From: Leptotrichia sp. OH3620_COT-345
Lineage (GTDB): Bacteria; Fusobacteriota; Fusobacteriia; Fusobacteriales; Leptotrichiaceae
Assembly: GCF_003932895.1 (NCBI RefSeq)
Contig: NZ_RQYW01000003.1
Coordinates: 166,010 to 230,009, forward strand
Direction: 5' to 3'
Length of the DNA: 64,000 nt
Shown here: piece after piece, positions 35,545 to 45,822 of the stretch
How positions within the stretch are numbered: the first letter of the stretch is position 1
How the letters are laid out: every line of letters starts with the position of its first letter
The notes under the pieces: model-generated
The model's database searches: none
What the model was told of the DNA's origin: nothing
Seen by the model: the letters and a program-made list of their open reading frames with translations, nothing else
Position numbers and translations under genes: made by a program

Positions 35545-36900
35545 TTAATTTTCTTTTTTCTTTTTTGAAGGTATAAAGCCGAACACTACTAAAATAGCTG
35601 TTATTCCTATTATTACACCTGACACTGCCATAGGTGATACATATTTCGCCATATTTCCCAATACTATCCCTACAGTTACAAAGTCGGCATCTGAAAATGT
35701 AGTATTTGCAAATCCTAAATTTCCCAATACAGGAAGTAATATTACAGGTAAAAATGTCAGCAGAAGCCCATTTGCAAAGGCTCCTAAAGCAGCTCCTCTT
35801 CTACCTCCCGTAGCATTTCCGAATACTCCCGCTGTAGCTCCACAGAAAAAGTGAGGTACTACTCCCGGCAAAATAAGAGTCCATTTCAGCATACCAAGCA
35901 TAAATAATCCTACTATCCCTCCTAAAAAACTACATAAAAATCCTATTAATACTGCATTAGGTGCATAAGGGAAAACTATCGGGCAATCCAGTGCAGGCTT
36001 TGCATTAGGTACAAGTTTCTCCGAAAACCCTACAAAGGCGGGAACTATTTCAGCTAAAACAAGTCTGACTCCTGATAGTATTATATACACTCCTGCTGCA
36101 AAAGTTATTGCTTGAATTACTGCAAATACTATATAGTTATCTCCTCCGCTCAGATTGGTCTCTACAAATTCCTTCCCTGCTACTAATGCCAATATTAAAT
36201 AAATTATCATCATAGTCAGAGAAATAGAAATTGAGCTGTCTCTTAAAAAGCTTAGGTTTTTAGGTAATTTCATTTCTTCAGTGGATTTTGATCCTTTTCC
36301 TGTGAGAGAACCTACCATTCCTGACAGTACATATCCTATCGTACTGAAATGTCCGAATCCTACATCATCACTTCCTGTAATTTTTCTCATGTAAGGCTGT
36401 GCAAGAGCAGGAAATATAGCCATTACAAGTCCCAATGTCAATGAACCTATAATTATAAGTAACGGTCCGTTAAATCCTCCAACTTTTAATATTATCCCTA
36501 TCATACAAGCCATATACAATGTATGGTGACCTGTCAGGAAGATATACTTCAGTCTTGTAAATCTTGCTATAAATATATTCCAAAACATACCGAGTGCCAT
36601 TATTAACGCAGTTACCGTTCCATATTCTTTCAATGCCAATGACACTATCGCTTCATTGTTAGGTACAATACCCTGTACGTGAAATCCCTGTTCAAACATA
36701 CTCCCCATAGGTGCAAGAGAGCCTACTACCAATCCTGCTCCTCCTCCCAATACAAGAAATCCGAGTATTGTCTTAACCGTTCCTTTGACTATGTCCGTTA
36801 TAGGTTTTTTTTGAACGATTAATCCTATCATAGCTATCATTCCTACTAAAATTGAAGGTACTTTTAAAATATCTACTATAAAAGTCAGTAAAGTTTTCAT
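35545..36900 (-). CDS. PTS ascorbate-type transporter subunit IIC (UlaA family)
   Basis: This 451-residue permease has about ten to twelve spans and the UlaA/SgaT marks LGFLVLGGGAGLVVGSL, FLTGHHTLYMACMIG and LPGVVPHFFCGATAGVFGN. It imports a sugar acid or related sugar with phosphorylation by the IIB subunit. Ascorbate is the family prototype, but partner enzymes of ascorbate breakdown (UlaG, UlaD) are absent and a transketolase follows instead, so the substrate may differ. Confidence 0.9.
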   Translation of the reverse strand: MKTLLTFIVDILKVPSILVGMIAMIGLIVQKKPITDIVKGTVKTILGFLVLGGGAGLVVGSLAPMGSMFEQGFHVQGIVPNNEAIVSLALKEYGTVTALIMALGMFWNIFIARFTRLKYIFLTGHHTLYMACMIGIILKVGGFNGPLLIIIGSLTLGLVMAIFPALAQPYMRKITGSDDVGFGHFSTIGYVLSGMVGSLTGKGSKSTEEMKLPKNLSFLRDSSISISLTMMIIYLILALVAGKEFVETNLSGGDNYIVFAVIQAITFAAGVYIILSGVRLVLAEIVPAFVGFSEKLVPNAKPALDCPIVFPYAPNAVLIGFLCSFLGGIVGLFMLGMLKWTLILPGVVPHFFCGATAGVFGNATGGRRGAALGAFANGLLLTFLPVILLPVLGNLGFANTTFSDADFVTVGIVLGNMAKYVSPMAVSGVIIGITAILVVFGFIPSKKKKEN

Positions 36901-36929
36901 ATTTTCCTCCTAAATTATTATTTTAATTC

Positions 36930-37199
36930 TTATTTTTTAAAATAGTTTGTCAATTTTTCCTCAAGCTCAGACATACTTATAATACTGTCCAGAACTATAA
37001 GTTTCTCAGATGAAATACTTGCACTTTCAGCAATATCCTTTCCCATTACAAATACATCAGCAGCCCCCGGAACTGCTGAAGCCAGATCTGAATGTTCCAC
37101 TTCGGCTTCCACTCCAATTTTCTTTAAAACTTTCTTTATGTTCATTTCTACCATAAAACTGCTTCCCAGTCCTGAACCGCAAACTGCCATAATTTTCAT
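36930..37199 (-). CDS. PTS subunit IIB (ascorbate/lactose-type)
   Basis: This 89-residue phosphocarrier has its phosphorylated Cys6 in the P-loop CGSGLGSS. It takes phosphate from the IIA protein and passes it to sugar bound in IIC. Length and fold are those of UlaB. It lies between the IIA and IIC genes with AGGAGG upstream. Confidence 0.9.
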   Translation of the reverse strand: MKIMAVCGSGLGSSFMVEMNIKKVLKKIGVEAEVEHSDLASAVPGAADVFVMGKDIAESASISSEKLIVLDSIISMSELEEKLTNYFKK

Positions 37200-37262
37200 A
37201 AAATTTCTCCTCCTATTTCTTTTTTATAAATCTATATATGAATTTTCTTTTTCATATCTATA

Positions 37263-37694
37263 TCAGTATTCTTTTATAATTTCTTCTATTTCCTGAATAT
37301 TATTTGCATTTATCAACTTATCGATACACTTGTCATTCTGAAATAATTCCATTAATTTCATAAGTATTTCCATATGACTGTCCGCATCTTTAGAAGCGAG
37401 GATAAATATAAGATATATTTTCTGTTCTCCGTAATTTACAGGATTATTAAGTTTCAAAAAACTTATTCCTGTATTTATTACTCCGTCTTCGGGTCTTGCA
37501 TGGGGCATTGCCAAATTTTCTCTTAATACTACATAAAAGCCCAATTCATTTATACTTTTTATCATCGCATGTATATATCTTTCTTCAATCACACCTTTTT
37601 CAAGTAGAGGCTTTCCCGCTATACGTATACTTTCCTCCCAGTTTTCTACAAAATCAAGTATCTGTATATTCCCATTCAGTTCTTTTTTCAACAT
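37263..37694 (-). CDS. PTS subunit IIA (mannitol/ascorbate-type)
   Basis: This 143-residue IIA protein has its active His65 in LAMPHARPE, which receives phosphate from HPr. The C-terminal half contains LIFILASKDADSHMEIL. It overlaps the end of the PRD regulator gene by a few bases, so the regulator and transporter are expressed together. Confidence 0.92.
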   Translation of the reverse strand: MLKKELNGNIQILDFVENWEESIRIAGKPLLEKGVIEERYIHAMIKSINELGFYVVLRENLAMPHARPEDGVINTGISFLKLNNPVNYGEQKIYLIFILASKDADSHMEILMKLMELFQNDKCIDKLINANNIQEIEEIIKEY

Positions 37695-39748
37695 ACAAGT
37701 TCCTTTCTGAAATATCGTTCCAATTCTTCATATTCCGACATCTGTGAAATTTTTTCAATAAATCCGTATTTAGTTACAAGCTCAAACAAATCATTAATTA
37801 TATTTAAGTGATTATCTTTATCGATAGTTGCAAAGCTTAAAAATATATTTGCACCTTTTCCGTTGGGGAAAAAAACTTTTTCTTTTACAACTAATAATGA
37901 AATACCGCTTTTCAAGACATTTTCCGAAATTCCTGCATGGGGTATCGCAAGTCCTTCTTCAATTACTATATATGCTCCATGTTTTTCTACAATTTTTATC
38001 ATTTCTTTTATATATTCTTTTTTGACAATTCCGTTTTTCTCTAAAATATTTCCTGCTTCAATTATGGCTTCTTTCCAGTCCTCAACTTTTTCCAAAAATT
38101 TTACATTATTATAATTAAGCATCTTTCCGAGCACTGCTCCTACATCCGACAAATCATCAATCACTTTATTTTCAAGCTCTCTTTTCAAATCACCTACAAG
38201 TTTATTCCTGTTTTCTATATCTGTATTGTTTTCTATTACTTCTATCAGTTTTTTCATGGATATTTTCGTACTGCTTTTTCTTATTCCATATTTGGAAAGA
38301 AGTATAAAATCTTCTTCTTTAAGTAACGGATTTATTTTAATAACGGGAATTCCGTATTTATCTTCCAACTCTACAGTTGATAATATCAAATCGGTGTTTT
38401 TATAGTTCGGTACAAAATCTTCTATTAAATAATAAGGAAGTACATCCACTATATCCAAATTATAATTTTCTTTCAGGCTTTGTTCCAATACCTTTGAACT
38501 CCCGTATCCAAGTCCACAAATCAATATTACTCTTTTTGTTTTTTCCGAAGTATTTCTTTCAATGGAAGATTTTATGTGAAATCCCATTAAAGCTATTTCA
38601 TCTTCAGGAAATTTCATCTCAAAAATTCTTTCTATTTCTTTAACTCCCTGACTGACTACATCAAGAATGGGATCCTTTGCCAAAATCAATTCTTTGAAAA
38701 CGGAATTTGTTATACTGATATTATTTTTAATACGATACATGGCAGGTTTTATATGATACAAAAGTCCATCATAAAGTATTTCGTCTCTTGTCAAATCTAT
38801 TTTAACTATTTTGCTTACTTTAGAAATCATTTTTTTTATAATCAGTTCTTCATTTATCCAGTCTTCAAAAGAATTGTTCTTAAAATTGTTTATGTTAATC
38901 CCTGTTATAAGGTCGGTTATTTCAATTAAAACTTCTGATTTTAATTTCTTTTCACCTGAAATTTTTTTCAATATATTTTCAATTTTTGCATATTCATCAG
39001 TATGTACAAGAAATTTTCTTGAGATCATATCTCTATCATTTTCATAAACTTTATGAGAATTCAGCAATACCAGTACATAAGAAAATATCTTACTGTAACT
39101 TTCTTCATTTATGTTAAGCTGCATCATTTTCTTTATTTCCAGTATAAATTCTTTTGTATTTTCAATACTTTCCTCTTTTATATATTTATAAAAATAATTT
39201 AGAACATGTGTTTTAAAAACTTTCAGATTATTTTTTCCATTTAAAAAAATAAGTACTTCTTCCAACAATTCCACTTTTTTTATGAGAAGTTCCCTTGTAT
39301 TTCCTACAAGCATGTAACCTTTATCATTTTTATAAAAAAGTTTTATTTCCTCTTTTTCAAGTTCTGACGATAACCGTTTTATATCTTTTTTTACTGTCGT
39401 TCTCGAAACTTCAAGTTCCTCACATATTTTTGTAATGTTTAGTCCTTTTTCATCAAAAAACAGTATTAATTTTAAAATGATTTTTCTATCCTCTACAGAT
39501 AACTTCCCCGATTTTTCCAGAACTTCATAAAGACTTTTAAAATTCTGATTCTTTTCAATAAAAATAGTATTCCTGTCTCTTTCTGTAACTTTATAACCTA
39601 ATATTTTTAACATGTAATCTATGTTATCAATATAATATCTTGCCGCTCTGTCAGACACTCCGTATTCTTCTGATATTAACTTAAAAGTATATTTCTTTCC
39701 TTTAATAAGATTGTTCAATATTTCGGTTTCTCTATAATTCAACATCAT
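37688..39748 (-). CDS. PRD-containing transcriptional regulator with EIIB- and EIIA-like domains (MtlR/LicR type)
   Basis: This 686-residue regulator has two N-terminal helix-turn-helix domains (~5-60 and ~85-135), two PRDs (~190-395, phospho-regulated His modules), an EIIB-like domain with Cys in ILICGLGYGSS, and a C-terminal EIIA domain with GLAIPHAGI. It reads PTS phosphorylation state and activates the adjacent operon for the ascorbate-type PTS and transketolase. It is the first gene of that operon. AAAGGTG lies upstream of the second ATG codon. Confidence 0.93.
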   Translation of the reverse strand: MMLNYRETEILNNLIKGKKYTFKLISEEYGVSDRAARYYIDNIDYMLKILGYKVTERDRNTIFIEKNQNFKSLYEVLEKSGKLSVEDRKIILKLILFFDEKGLNITKICEELEVSRTTVKKDIKRLSSELEKEEIKLFYKNDKGYMLVGNTRELLIKKVELLEEVLIFLNGKNNLKVFKTHVLNYFYKYIKEESIENTKEFILEIKKMMQLNINEESYSKIFSYVLVLLNSHKVYENDRDMISRKFLVHTDEYAKIENILKKISGEKKLKSEVLIEITDLITGININNFKNNSFEDWINEELIIKKMISKVSKIVKIDLTRDEILYDGLLYHIKPAMYRIKNNISITNSVFKELILAKDPILDVVSQGVKEIERIFEMKFPEDEIALMGFHIKSSIERNTSEKTKRVILICGLGYGSSKVLEQSLKENYNLDIVDVLPYYLIEDFVPNYKNTDLILSTVELEDKYGIPVIKINPLLKEEDFILLSKYGIRKSSTKISMKKLIEVIENNTDIENRNKLVGDLKRELENKVIDDLSDVGAVLGKMLNYNNVKFLEKVEDWKEAIIEAGNILEKNGIVKKEYIKEMIKIVEKHGAYIVIEEGLAIPHAGISENVLKSGISLLVVKEKVFFPNGKGANIFLSFATIDKDNHLNIINDLFELVTKYGFIEKISQMSEYEELERYFRKELVC

Positions 39749-40017
39749 ATATCACCTTTCACTATAAGAATACCTCATAAAATAAAATAAACAATTTACA
39801 CTATATTTCAAATATATTTGAAATAATGTTACCCCCTATCTGATTTATGAAATCATTTCGTCACAAAATATCTACAGTTTTAAACATTCATTTAAATACA
39901 TATTTACAATATAAAAACATCTTCATCTATAGTATAATAATAAATAATACAGATAAAGATGTTTCATGAGGATTTGCTGTTGTTCGCTTCTCTTGCTATC
40001 TATTACAAAATTTTGTT

Positions 40018-40122
40018 CCTCATAAATATTCATTATACTTGGAAAATAGCAACTCCCTTCGTTTACACATCTGTTTTCTTTACCGGCACAATTTCATATT
40101 TCTTCGGAAAATTTTGAATGCC
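40018..40122 (+). repeat. Dispersed repeat, copy 2
   Basis: The 33-bp block at 40090-40122 matches 63189-63221 with two mismatches and 12380-12409 (opposite strand) with three in 30. A less conserved flank extends left to a CTCAT end near 40018. It lies between two operons, as the other copies do. Confidence 0.5.
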
Positions 40123-40136
40123 TTAAAATTCCGAGA

Positions 40137-40179
40137 TTTTTCTTTTATTCTATATTCTAAATATCGAATAAAAGAAAAA
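40137..40179 (-). terminator. Hairpin after the second PRD regulator gene
   Basis: TTTTTCTTTTATTC and GAATAAAAGAAAAA form a perfect 14-bp stem with a 15-base loop, 60 bp after the stop codon. It is low in GC, so its strength as a terminator is uncertain. Confidence 0.5.
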
Positions 40180-40239
40180 CATAAGTTTAAATTATTATTC
40201 TCGATTCTTATTTAAAGTAATTGCTCAAATATTAAAAAA

Positions 40240-42081
40240 TTATATATTTTCAAAATAACTTTCAAGCTCCTCATATTTACTTATCTTGGATATTTTCTCA
40301 ATAAATCCATATTTTGTTGTGAGTTCAAATAAATCATTTAATATTTCCATATGTTCATTTTTATTTTTAGCTGCAAAACTTAAAAATATATTTACTCCTC
40401 TTCCGTCAGAAAACTTCACTTTTTCCTTTACAATCAACAATGAAACTCCTGTTTTTAAAACATTCTCTGAAATTCCTGCATGAGGCATCGCTATCCCTTC
40501 ATCAATTATTATATACGGTCCATGTTTTTCCACTAGCTCTATCATTTCATTTACATAATCGAAAGTCGTATTTTTATTTTTTACAAGCATCGTACCTGCT
40601 TCCAACATTCCTTCCTGCCAGCTTTTTACATTATCTAAAAATTTTACATTGTCTCTGTTGAGCAGCCCTTTTAATACTGATCCTATTTCCGATAAATCAT
40701 CTCTTATCCTCCTATCCAAGCCTTTTTTCAAATCATTTACAAGACTTTGCATATTTTTTATCTCTGTATTATTCTCTATTATTTTCAGTAGTTTTCTTAG
40801 TGAAATTTTTGTACTGCTTTTTTCCATTCCATATTCAGACAATTTTTTAAAATCATTTTCTTTGAGTAAAGGATTTATTTTAATAACGGGCACATGATAT
40901 TTTCTGTTAAGGGAAATTGTAGATATTATTAAATCTATGTTTTCATAACCCGGTATTAAATCATCTGCTAAATAATAAGGTAATACATCTATTATATCCA
41001 ACTCATAGTTTTCTTTAAGACTCTGTTCAAGAATTTTTGAACTTCCATATCCCAATCCGCAAATTAATATTACTTTTTTTACGTTTTCTCTTTTACTTCT
41101 TTCTATAGCGGAATTTATATGAAAACCTATGGAACATAAAGAATATTCTCCAAATTTTATGTTAAATATTTTTTCTGTCTCCTGTACTGCTTTTTCAGCA
41201 ATTTCAAGAATAGGATCATTATTTAAAATCATTTCTTTAAAAACTGAGTTTACTATCTGAATTTCATTTTTTATTCTATATATTGCAGGTTTTATATTAT
41301 TGAGAAGCTCTTTATACAATATAATATCATTGGTAAAATCAATTCCTGTGAGCTTTCCTGCTTTGGAAATAATCTTTTCTATAATAACACCTTCGTTTAT
41401 CCATTGATAAAAAGAATTTTCTGAAAATCCGTTTATCATTATTCCCGTTATGAGATCAGCAATTAACAGTAATTTCCCGTCATTTAAACAAAAATCTTTA
41501 TTTCTGTTCGTAAATATCTTTTTCAATACTTCTTCAGATATTAAATATTCCGGAGTATGCAATAAAAACTTCTTAACGGTGTGCTTCCTGTCATTATTGT
41601 ATAATTTTTCAAAATTAATTAAAATAAGTATATATGAAAATACTTTACTGTAATTCTGCTCTCTTATTTCAATATTCATTTTTTTTCTAATTTCTGCTAA
41701 AAATTCTCTGACTATTTCTATGTTTTCATATTTTATATATCCATAAAAATAATCTGAACTTTCCCATTTATCATTATTTTCAGAAACAAAAAAACTTCCT
41801 CCGTCAAATTGTGCCATAATCTCTTCCAAAGTTTCAACTCTTTTTATGAGAAGTTTTCCTTTATTCCCTTCAAGTTTATATCCCACATAATTCTCATAAA
41901 TAAGGTTTATGCCATCTTTTTTCAGCTCATCAGTCAGTTTCTCCAAATCTTTTCTAACCTCTATTCTGGAAATTTTCATACTTTCAGCTATATCAGAAAG
42001 CTTCAGTCCGCTCTCATCAAAAAAAAGTATCATTTTCAATATGTTCATTCTTTCTTTTAATGATAGATTTTCACGATTCAT
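40240..42081 (-). CDS. Second PRD regulator, paralogue lacking the first HTH
   Basis: About 613 residues, closely similar to the regulator at 37688-39748 over its whole length. It has one HTH (~5-55), two PRDs, an EIIB-like domain with ILICGLGYGSS and an EIIA domain with GIAMPHAGI. It begins where the paralogue's second HTH begins, so the first HTH of about 75 residues is missing. No PTS genes accompany it, and clpB is divergent upstream. I start at the ATG at 42081 with AAAGGTGAG upstream; in-frame ATGs 2 and 6 codons earlier are alternatives. It may be a duplicated regulator that lost its operon, or it may cross-regulate. Confidence 0.88.
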   Translation of the reverse strand: MNRENLSLKERMNILKMILFFDESGLKLSDIAESMKISRIEVRKDLEKLTDELKKDGINLIYENYVGYKLEGNKGKLLIKRVETLEEIMAQFDGGSFFVSENNDKWESSDYFYGYIKYENIEIVREFLAEIRKKMNIEIREQNYSKVFSYILILINFEKLYNNDRKHTVKKFLLHTPEYLISEEVLKKIFTNRNKDFCLNDGKLLLIADLITGIMINGFSENSFYQWINEGVIIEKIISKAGKLTGIDFTNDIILYKELLNNIKPAIYRIKNEIQIVNSVFKEMILNNDPILEIAEKAVQETEKIFNIKFGEYSLCSIGFHINSAIERSKRENVKKVILICGLGYGSSKILEQSLKENYELDIIDVLPYYLADDLIPGYENIDLIISTISLNRKYHVPVIKINPLLKENDFKKLSEYGMEKSSTKISLRKLLKIIENNTEIKNMQSLVNDLKKGLDRRIRDDLSEIGSVLKGLLNRDNVKFLDNVKSWQEGMLEAGTMLVKNKNTTFDYVNEMIELVEKHGPYIIIDEGIAMPHAGISENVLKTGVSLLIVKEKVKFSDGRGVNIFLSFAAKNKNEHMEILNDLFELTTKYGFIEKISKISKYEELESYFENI

Positions 42082-42238
42082 TTTCATCTCACCTTTCATT
42101 TTTGTTTGCTTAGGTTATCTTCAGCAGTATATTTTTTGAAAATATATACACTTTTTCAATATTTCTTCATAAAAATTATTACTATAATAAAATATTACCA
42201 CTTAAATTAAAAAAAGCAAGTTTTTTTAAAAAAAAATG

Positions 42239-42267
42239 TTGACATATATATAAAACTATGCTATATT
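42239..42267 (+). promoter_or_regulatory. Sigma-70-type promoter of clpB
   Basis: TTGACA (42239-42244) and TATATT (42262-42267) are separated by 17 bases, directly before the CIRCE element. Confidence 0.8.
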
Positions 42268-42274
42268 ATTCTTG

Positions 42275-42301
42275 TTAGCAATCACTGTGAAGGAGTGCTA
42301 A
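42275..42301 (+). promoter_or_regulatory. CIRCE operator for the HrcA heat-shock repressor
   Basis: TTAGCAATC, nine spacer bases, then GAGTGCTAA: this is the CIRCE consensus (TTAGCACTC-N9-GAGTGCTAA) with a single mismatch in the left arm. It lies just behind the clpB promoter, where HrcA binding would block transcription until heat shock. Confidence 0.93.
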
Positions 42302-42369
42302 CAAATTTATAAAAAGAATACATTTTATATAAGATGTATAAGACATAATATATAAGGAGAATGATAAAT

Positions 42370-44940
42370 ATGGAAGAAAAATTTACACGGAAAAGCATGG
42401 AAGCTATTTCAGAAGCTCATAATTTTGCAATAAAATATAGAAGTTCCGATATGAAAGTGGAACATCTGTTACTTGCATTAATAGGACAAATGAATGGTCT
42501 TATTCCGAACATTTTGAAAAAAATGGGGATAGATACAATAAGTCTTATGAAAGTATTGGAAGATAAATTAAATAAAATGCCTAAAATTGAAGGAGGAACT
42601 TCAGAACCGAGACCTAATGCGGAATTGAACAGAATATTGGTAGGATCGGGAGATTATGCTAAAAAAATGGGAGACAGCTATATAAGCACTGAGCATTTAT
42701 TTCTGTCAGCTTATGATAACAACAGTTTTTTAAGAGAAAACGGTGTTATAAAAAATCAATTTGAAAATGTTCTTAACGAAATAAGAGGAGGTAGAAAAAT
42801 TATGTCGGATAACCCTGAAAATTCTTATGAAGCATTGGAAAAATACGGAAAAGACTTAGTAGAACTGGCACGTAAAGGGAAAATAGACCCGATTATAGGT
42901 AGAGATAATGAAATAAGACGTGCTATTCAGATTTTATCCAGAAGAAATAAAAATAACCCTATATTAATAGGGGAACCGGGAGTAGGAAAAACTGCCATTG
43001 CCGAAGGAATTGCTCAAAGAATACTAAAAGGTGATGTTCCTGAAAATTTGAAAGATAAAACTATATTTTCTCTTGATATGGGAGCATTAATTTCAGGAGC
43101 AAAATATAGAGGAGAATTTGAGGAAAGATTGAAAGCCGTACTGGATGAACTTGAAAACAGTGAGGGAAGAATTATACTGTTCATAGATGAAGTTCACAAT
43201 ATAGTAGGGGCAGGGAAAACTGAAGGTTCTATGGACGCCGGAAATCTTTTAAAACCTATGCTTGCACGTGGTGAAATTAAAGTAATAGGGGCTACCACTC
43301 TTGACGAATATAGAAAATATATTGAAAAGGATGCTGCCCTTGAAAGAAGATTTCAGCCTATCATGGTTAATGAACCATCTGTAGAAGACACTATTTCCAT
43401 ATTACGTGGTTTGAAAGAGAAATTTGAAATATTCCACGGAATCAGAATTACCGACAATGCTATAGTGACTGCCGCTACAATGAGCGATAGATATATAAAC
43501 GATCGTTTTTTGCCTGACAAAGCTATCGACCTTATTGATGAAGCCGCAGCAAAAGTAAAAACTGAAATAAATTCAATGCCTACAGAACTTGATGAAGTTA
43601 CAAGACGTCTTATGCAGTTGGAAATTGAAAAAGTGGCATTGAAAAAAGAGAAGGATCAAGCTTCCAAAGATAGACTTGAAACATTGGAAAAAGAAATTTC
43701 AGAACTTAGAGAAGAAGAAAAATCCCTTAAATCCCAATGGGAAAGTGAAAAGGAAGAAGCCGGAAGACTCACGAAAATAAATGAAGAAATTGAAAAAGTT
43801 AAGCTCGAAATTGAAGAAGCCGAAAGAAAAAGTGATTATAACAAGCTCGCTGAATTAAAATACGGAAAACTTGCCACTCTTGAAAAAGAAAGAGAAGAAG
43901 AGGAAGAAAAGTGGAACAATGCTGATAAAGGAAACTCAAATAAACTGTTGAAACAGGAAATTGACAGTGAGGAAATTGCCGAAATCGTAGGAAAATGGAC
44001 GGGAATCCCGGTCTCTAAACTCTTACAAGGAGAAAAGGAAAAAATATTGAATTTAGCAGAACATATGAAAACTCGTGTTATCGGACAAGATGAAGCTATT
44101 GAAACAATAAGTGATACTATAATAAGATCCCGTGCAGGGCTAAAAGACCCGAACAGACCTATAGGTTCATTTATTTTTCTCGGACCTACAGGAGTAGGAA
44201 AAACATATCTGACTAAAACCCTTGCACATAATTTATTTGACGATGAAAACAATATCGTCAGAATAGATATGAGTGAATATATGGACAAATTCAGTGTCTC
44301 CAGACTTATAGGTGCTCCTCCGGGATATGTAGGCTATGAAGAGGGAGGACAGTTGACTGAAGCGGTGAGAAGAAAACCATATTCCGTTATACTGTTTGAT
44401 GAAATTGAAAAAGCTCACCCCGATGTATTCAATGTTTTGCTCCAGTTACTAGATGACGGAAGACTTACAGACGGAAAAGGTAAAGTAGTCGATTTTAAAA
44501 ATACAATCGTAATAATGACTTCAAACATAGGAAGTGAAATTATATTAAAAGACCCGAAACTTTCAAGGGAAACTAAGGAAGAAGTTCTTGATGAAATGAA
44601 ACACAGATTTAAACCTGAATTTTTAAACAGAATTGATGATATAGTAGTATTTAACTCGTTAGGAAAAGAAAATGTAAAAAATATTATAAGTCTTATACTG
44701 AAAGATATAAATAAAAAACTTAAAGATCAGTTTATAAAAATCGAATTTACAGACAAAGCCCTTGATTTCATAGTGGAAGAGGCATATGAGCCTGCTTATG
44801 GAGCAAGACCTTTAAAGAGATTTGTGCAGAAAGATATAGAAACTAACCTTTCAAAAATGATTTTGTCAAATGAAATACCTGAAAACAGTACAGTTTTAAT
44901 AGAGAGCGACGGAAAGAAGCTGACTTATAAAGTAAAATAA
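42370..44940 (+). CDS. clpB: ATP-dependent disaggregase ClpB
   Basis: About 856 residues of the Hsp100 chaperone that extracts proteins from aggregates with DnaK. The N domain has [19 protein letters not shown]-1 has GEPGVGKT. The coiled-coil M domain (~395-520) separates it from AAA-2 with GPTGVGKT and [19 protein letters not shown]. The M domain distinguishes ClpB from ClpA. I use the ATG at 42370, ten bases after AAGGAG; the ATG at 42361 is too close to it. Control by HrcA is indicated by the CIRCE element. Confidence 0.97.
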   Translation: MEEKFTRKSMEAISEAHNFAIKYRSSDMKVEHLLLALIGQMNGLIPNILKKMGIDTISLMKVLEDKLNKMPKIEGGTSEPRPNAELNRILVGSGDYAKKMGDSYISTEHLFLSAYDNNSFLRENGVIKNQFENVLNEIRGGRKIMSDNPENSYEALEKYGKDLVELARKGKIDPIIGRDNEIRRAIQILSRRNKNNPILIGEPGVGKTAIAEGIAQRILKGDVPENLKDKTIFSLDMGALISGAKYRGEFEERLKAVLDELENSEGRIILFIDEVHNIVGAGKTEGSMDAGNLLKPMLARGEIKVIGATTLDEYRKYIEKDAALERRFQPIMVNEPSVEDTISILRGLKEKFEIFHGIRITDNAIVTAATMSDRYINDRFLPDKAIDLIDEAAAKVKTEINSMPTELDEVTRRLMQLEIEKVALKKEKDQASKDRLETLEKEISELREEEKSLKSQWESEKEEAGRLTKINEEIEKVKLEIEEAERKSDYNKLAELKYGKLATLEKEREEEEEKWNNADKGNSNKLLKQEIDSEEIAEIVGKWTGIPVSKLLQGEKEKILNLAEHMKTRVIGQDEAIETISDTIIRSRAGLKDPNRPIGSFIFLGPTGVGKTYLTKTLAHNLFDDENNIVRIDMSEYMDKFSVSRLIGAPPGYVGYEEGGQLTEAVRRKPYSVILFDEIEKAHPDVFNVLLQLLDDGRLTDGKGKVVDFKNTIVIMTSNIGSEIILKDPKLSRETKEEVLDEMKHRFKPEFLNRIDDIVVFNSLGKENVKNIISLILKDINKKLKDQFIKIEFTDKALDFIVEEAYEPAYGARPLKRFVQKDIETNLSKMILSNEIPENSTVLIESDGKKLTYKVK

Positions 44941-44951
44941 CAAAAAAATGT

Positions 44952-44995
44952 AAAAAAACTCACTGAGTGATAATTCATAAAGTGAGTTTTTATTT
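44952..44995 (+). terminator. Terminator of clpB
   Basis: AAAAACTCACT and AGTGAGTTTTT form a perfect 11-bp stem with a 16-base loop, followed by T-rich sequence, 12 bp after the stop. A minus-strand ORF covering this hairpin is not a gene. Confidence 0.8.
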
Positions 44996-45201
44996 TCCGT
45001 TTTATTTAAAATATCATTACTGTCGCAGGTATCATGAAAATAATTCCGGAAAAATTTGTAGCTGACAACAGATAACTTTTTTCTCTTAAAAGTCTGATTC
45101 TGCAATTTATTACAGCAATCAAAAATCTTAAAAAGATGTTTTATTTTGTTTTTTAATTTTATTAAATTAAATTTCAAATAATTAAAACATAAGAAAATAT
45201 T

Positions 45202-45822
45202 TTAAATATCAGCTAACTCTATACTTTTAGTCTTTTCATTTAAAATCAAAATTTCATCGGAAATATATTTTAATATGCTTAAGTTATGACTTATAAATAT
45301 AATTATTACGTTTTTCAATGATTTTAAAATATCAAGAATTTTCTCCTGATTTTCCAAATCCAATGCTGATGTCGGCTCATCCAGAATCAATACTTCCGGG
45401 TTTCCTGCCAATGCTCTTGCAATAGAAAACCTCTGTAGCTCTCCTCCTGATAGCTCACACGGATATTTATTTATAAATTCAGAGTTTACTCCTACTTTAT
45501 CGGCAAGTTCATTTGGAGTATAATTCGTAGAATTTAGCCGAATAATTTCCAATACGGAAAACTTTACAGTTCTTTTCGGATCAAAGGAATTAAAAGGATT
45601 TTGAAATACTATTTGAAAGCCTTTTCTACTACTTAACATTCTTCCGTTTAATAAAATTTCTCCTTTATATTGTAATAGTCCTAAAATCGCCTTTATAAAA
45701 GTTGTTTTTCCTGATCCCGTTACTCCTGCCAATCCGTATATTTTCCGTTCCAGTTTTAAATTTATATTTTTAAGTATAATTTTTTCATTATAATTTACTG
45801 TTAAATTTCTGATTTCCAGCAT
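45202..45822 (-). CDS. ABC importer ATPase (OppF/DppF/NikE-like)
   Basis: This 206-residue ATPase has Walker A GVTGSGKTT, signature LSGGELQRFS and Walker B LILDEPTSALD. It is shorter than OppF because the C-terminal oligopeptide-type extension is missing, closer to NikE-like subunits. It overlaps the previous ATPase gene by about 35 bp and is the last gene of the five-gene importer. Confidence 0.9.
   Translation of the reverse strand: MLEIRNLTVNYNEKIILKNINLKLERKIYGLAGVTGSGKTTFIKAILGLLQYKGEILLNGRMLSSRKGFQIVFQNPFNSFDPKRTVKFSVLEIIRLNSTNYTPNELADKVGVNSEFINKYPCELSGGELQRFSIARALAGNPEVLILDEPTSALDLENQEKILDILKSLKNVIIIFISHNLSILKYISDEILILNEKTKSIELADI

Larger units (their letters stand above)
39749..40239. 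other. Intergenic region between the two PRD regulator genes
   Basis: About 490 bases that should hold the promoter of the PTS operon. I see one copy of the dispersed repeat, a hairpin near its right end, and a separated inverted pair ATGAGGA/TTCCTCAT at 39967 and 40017. No open frame looks coding. Confidence 0.5.

Noticed and set aside
44896..45177. 93-codon minus-strand ORF after clpB
   Set aside because: It runs through the clpB terminator and into the clpB coding end, has no ribosome site and no recognisable content.
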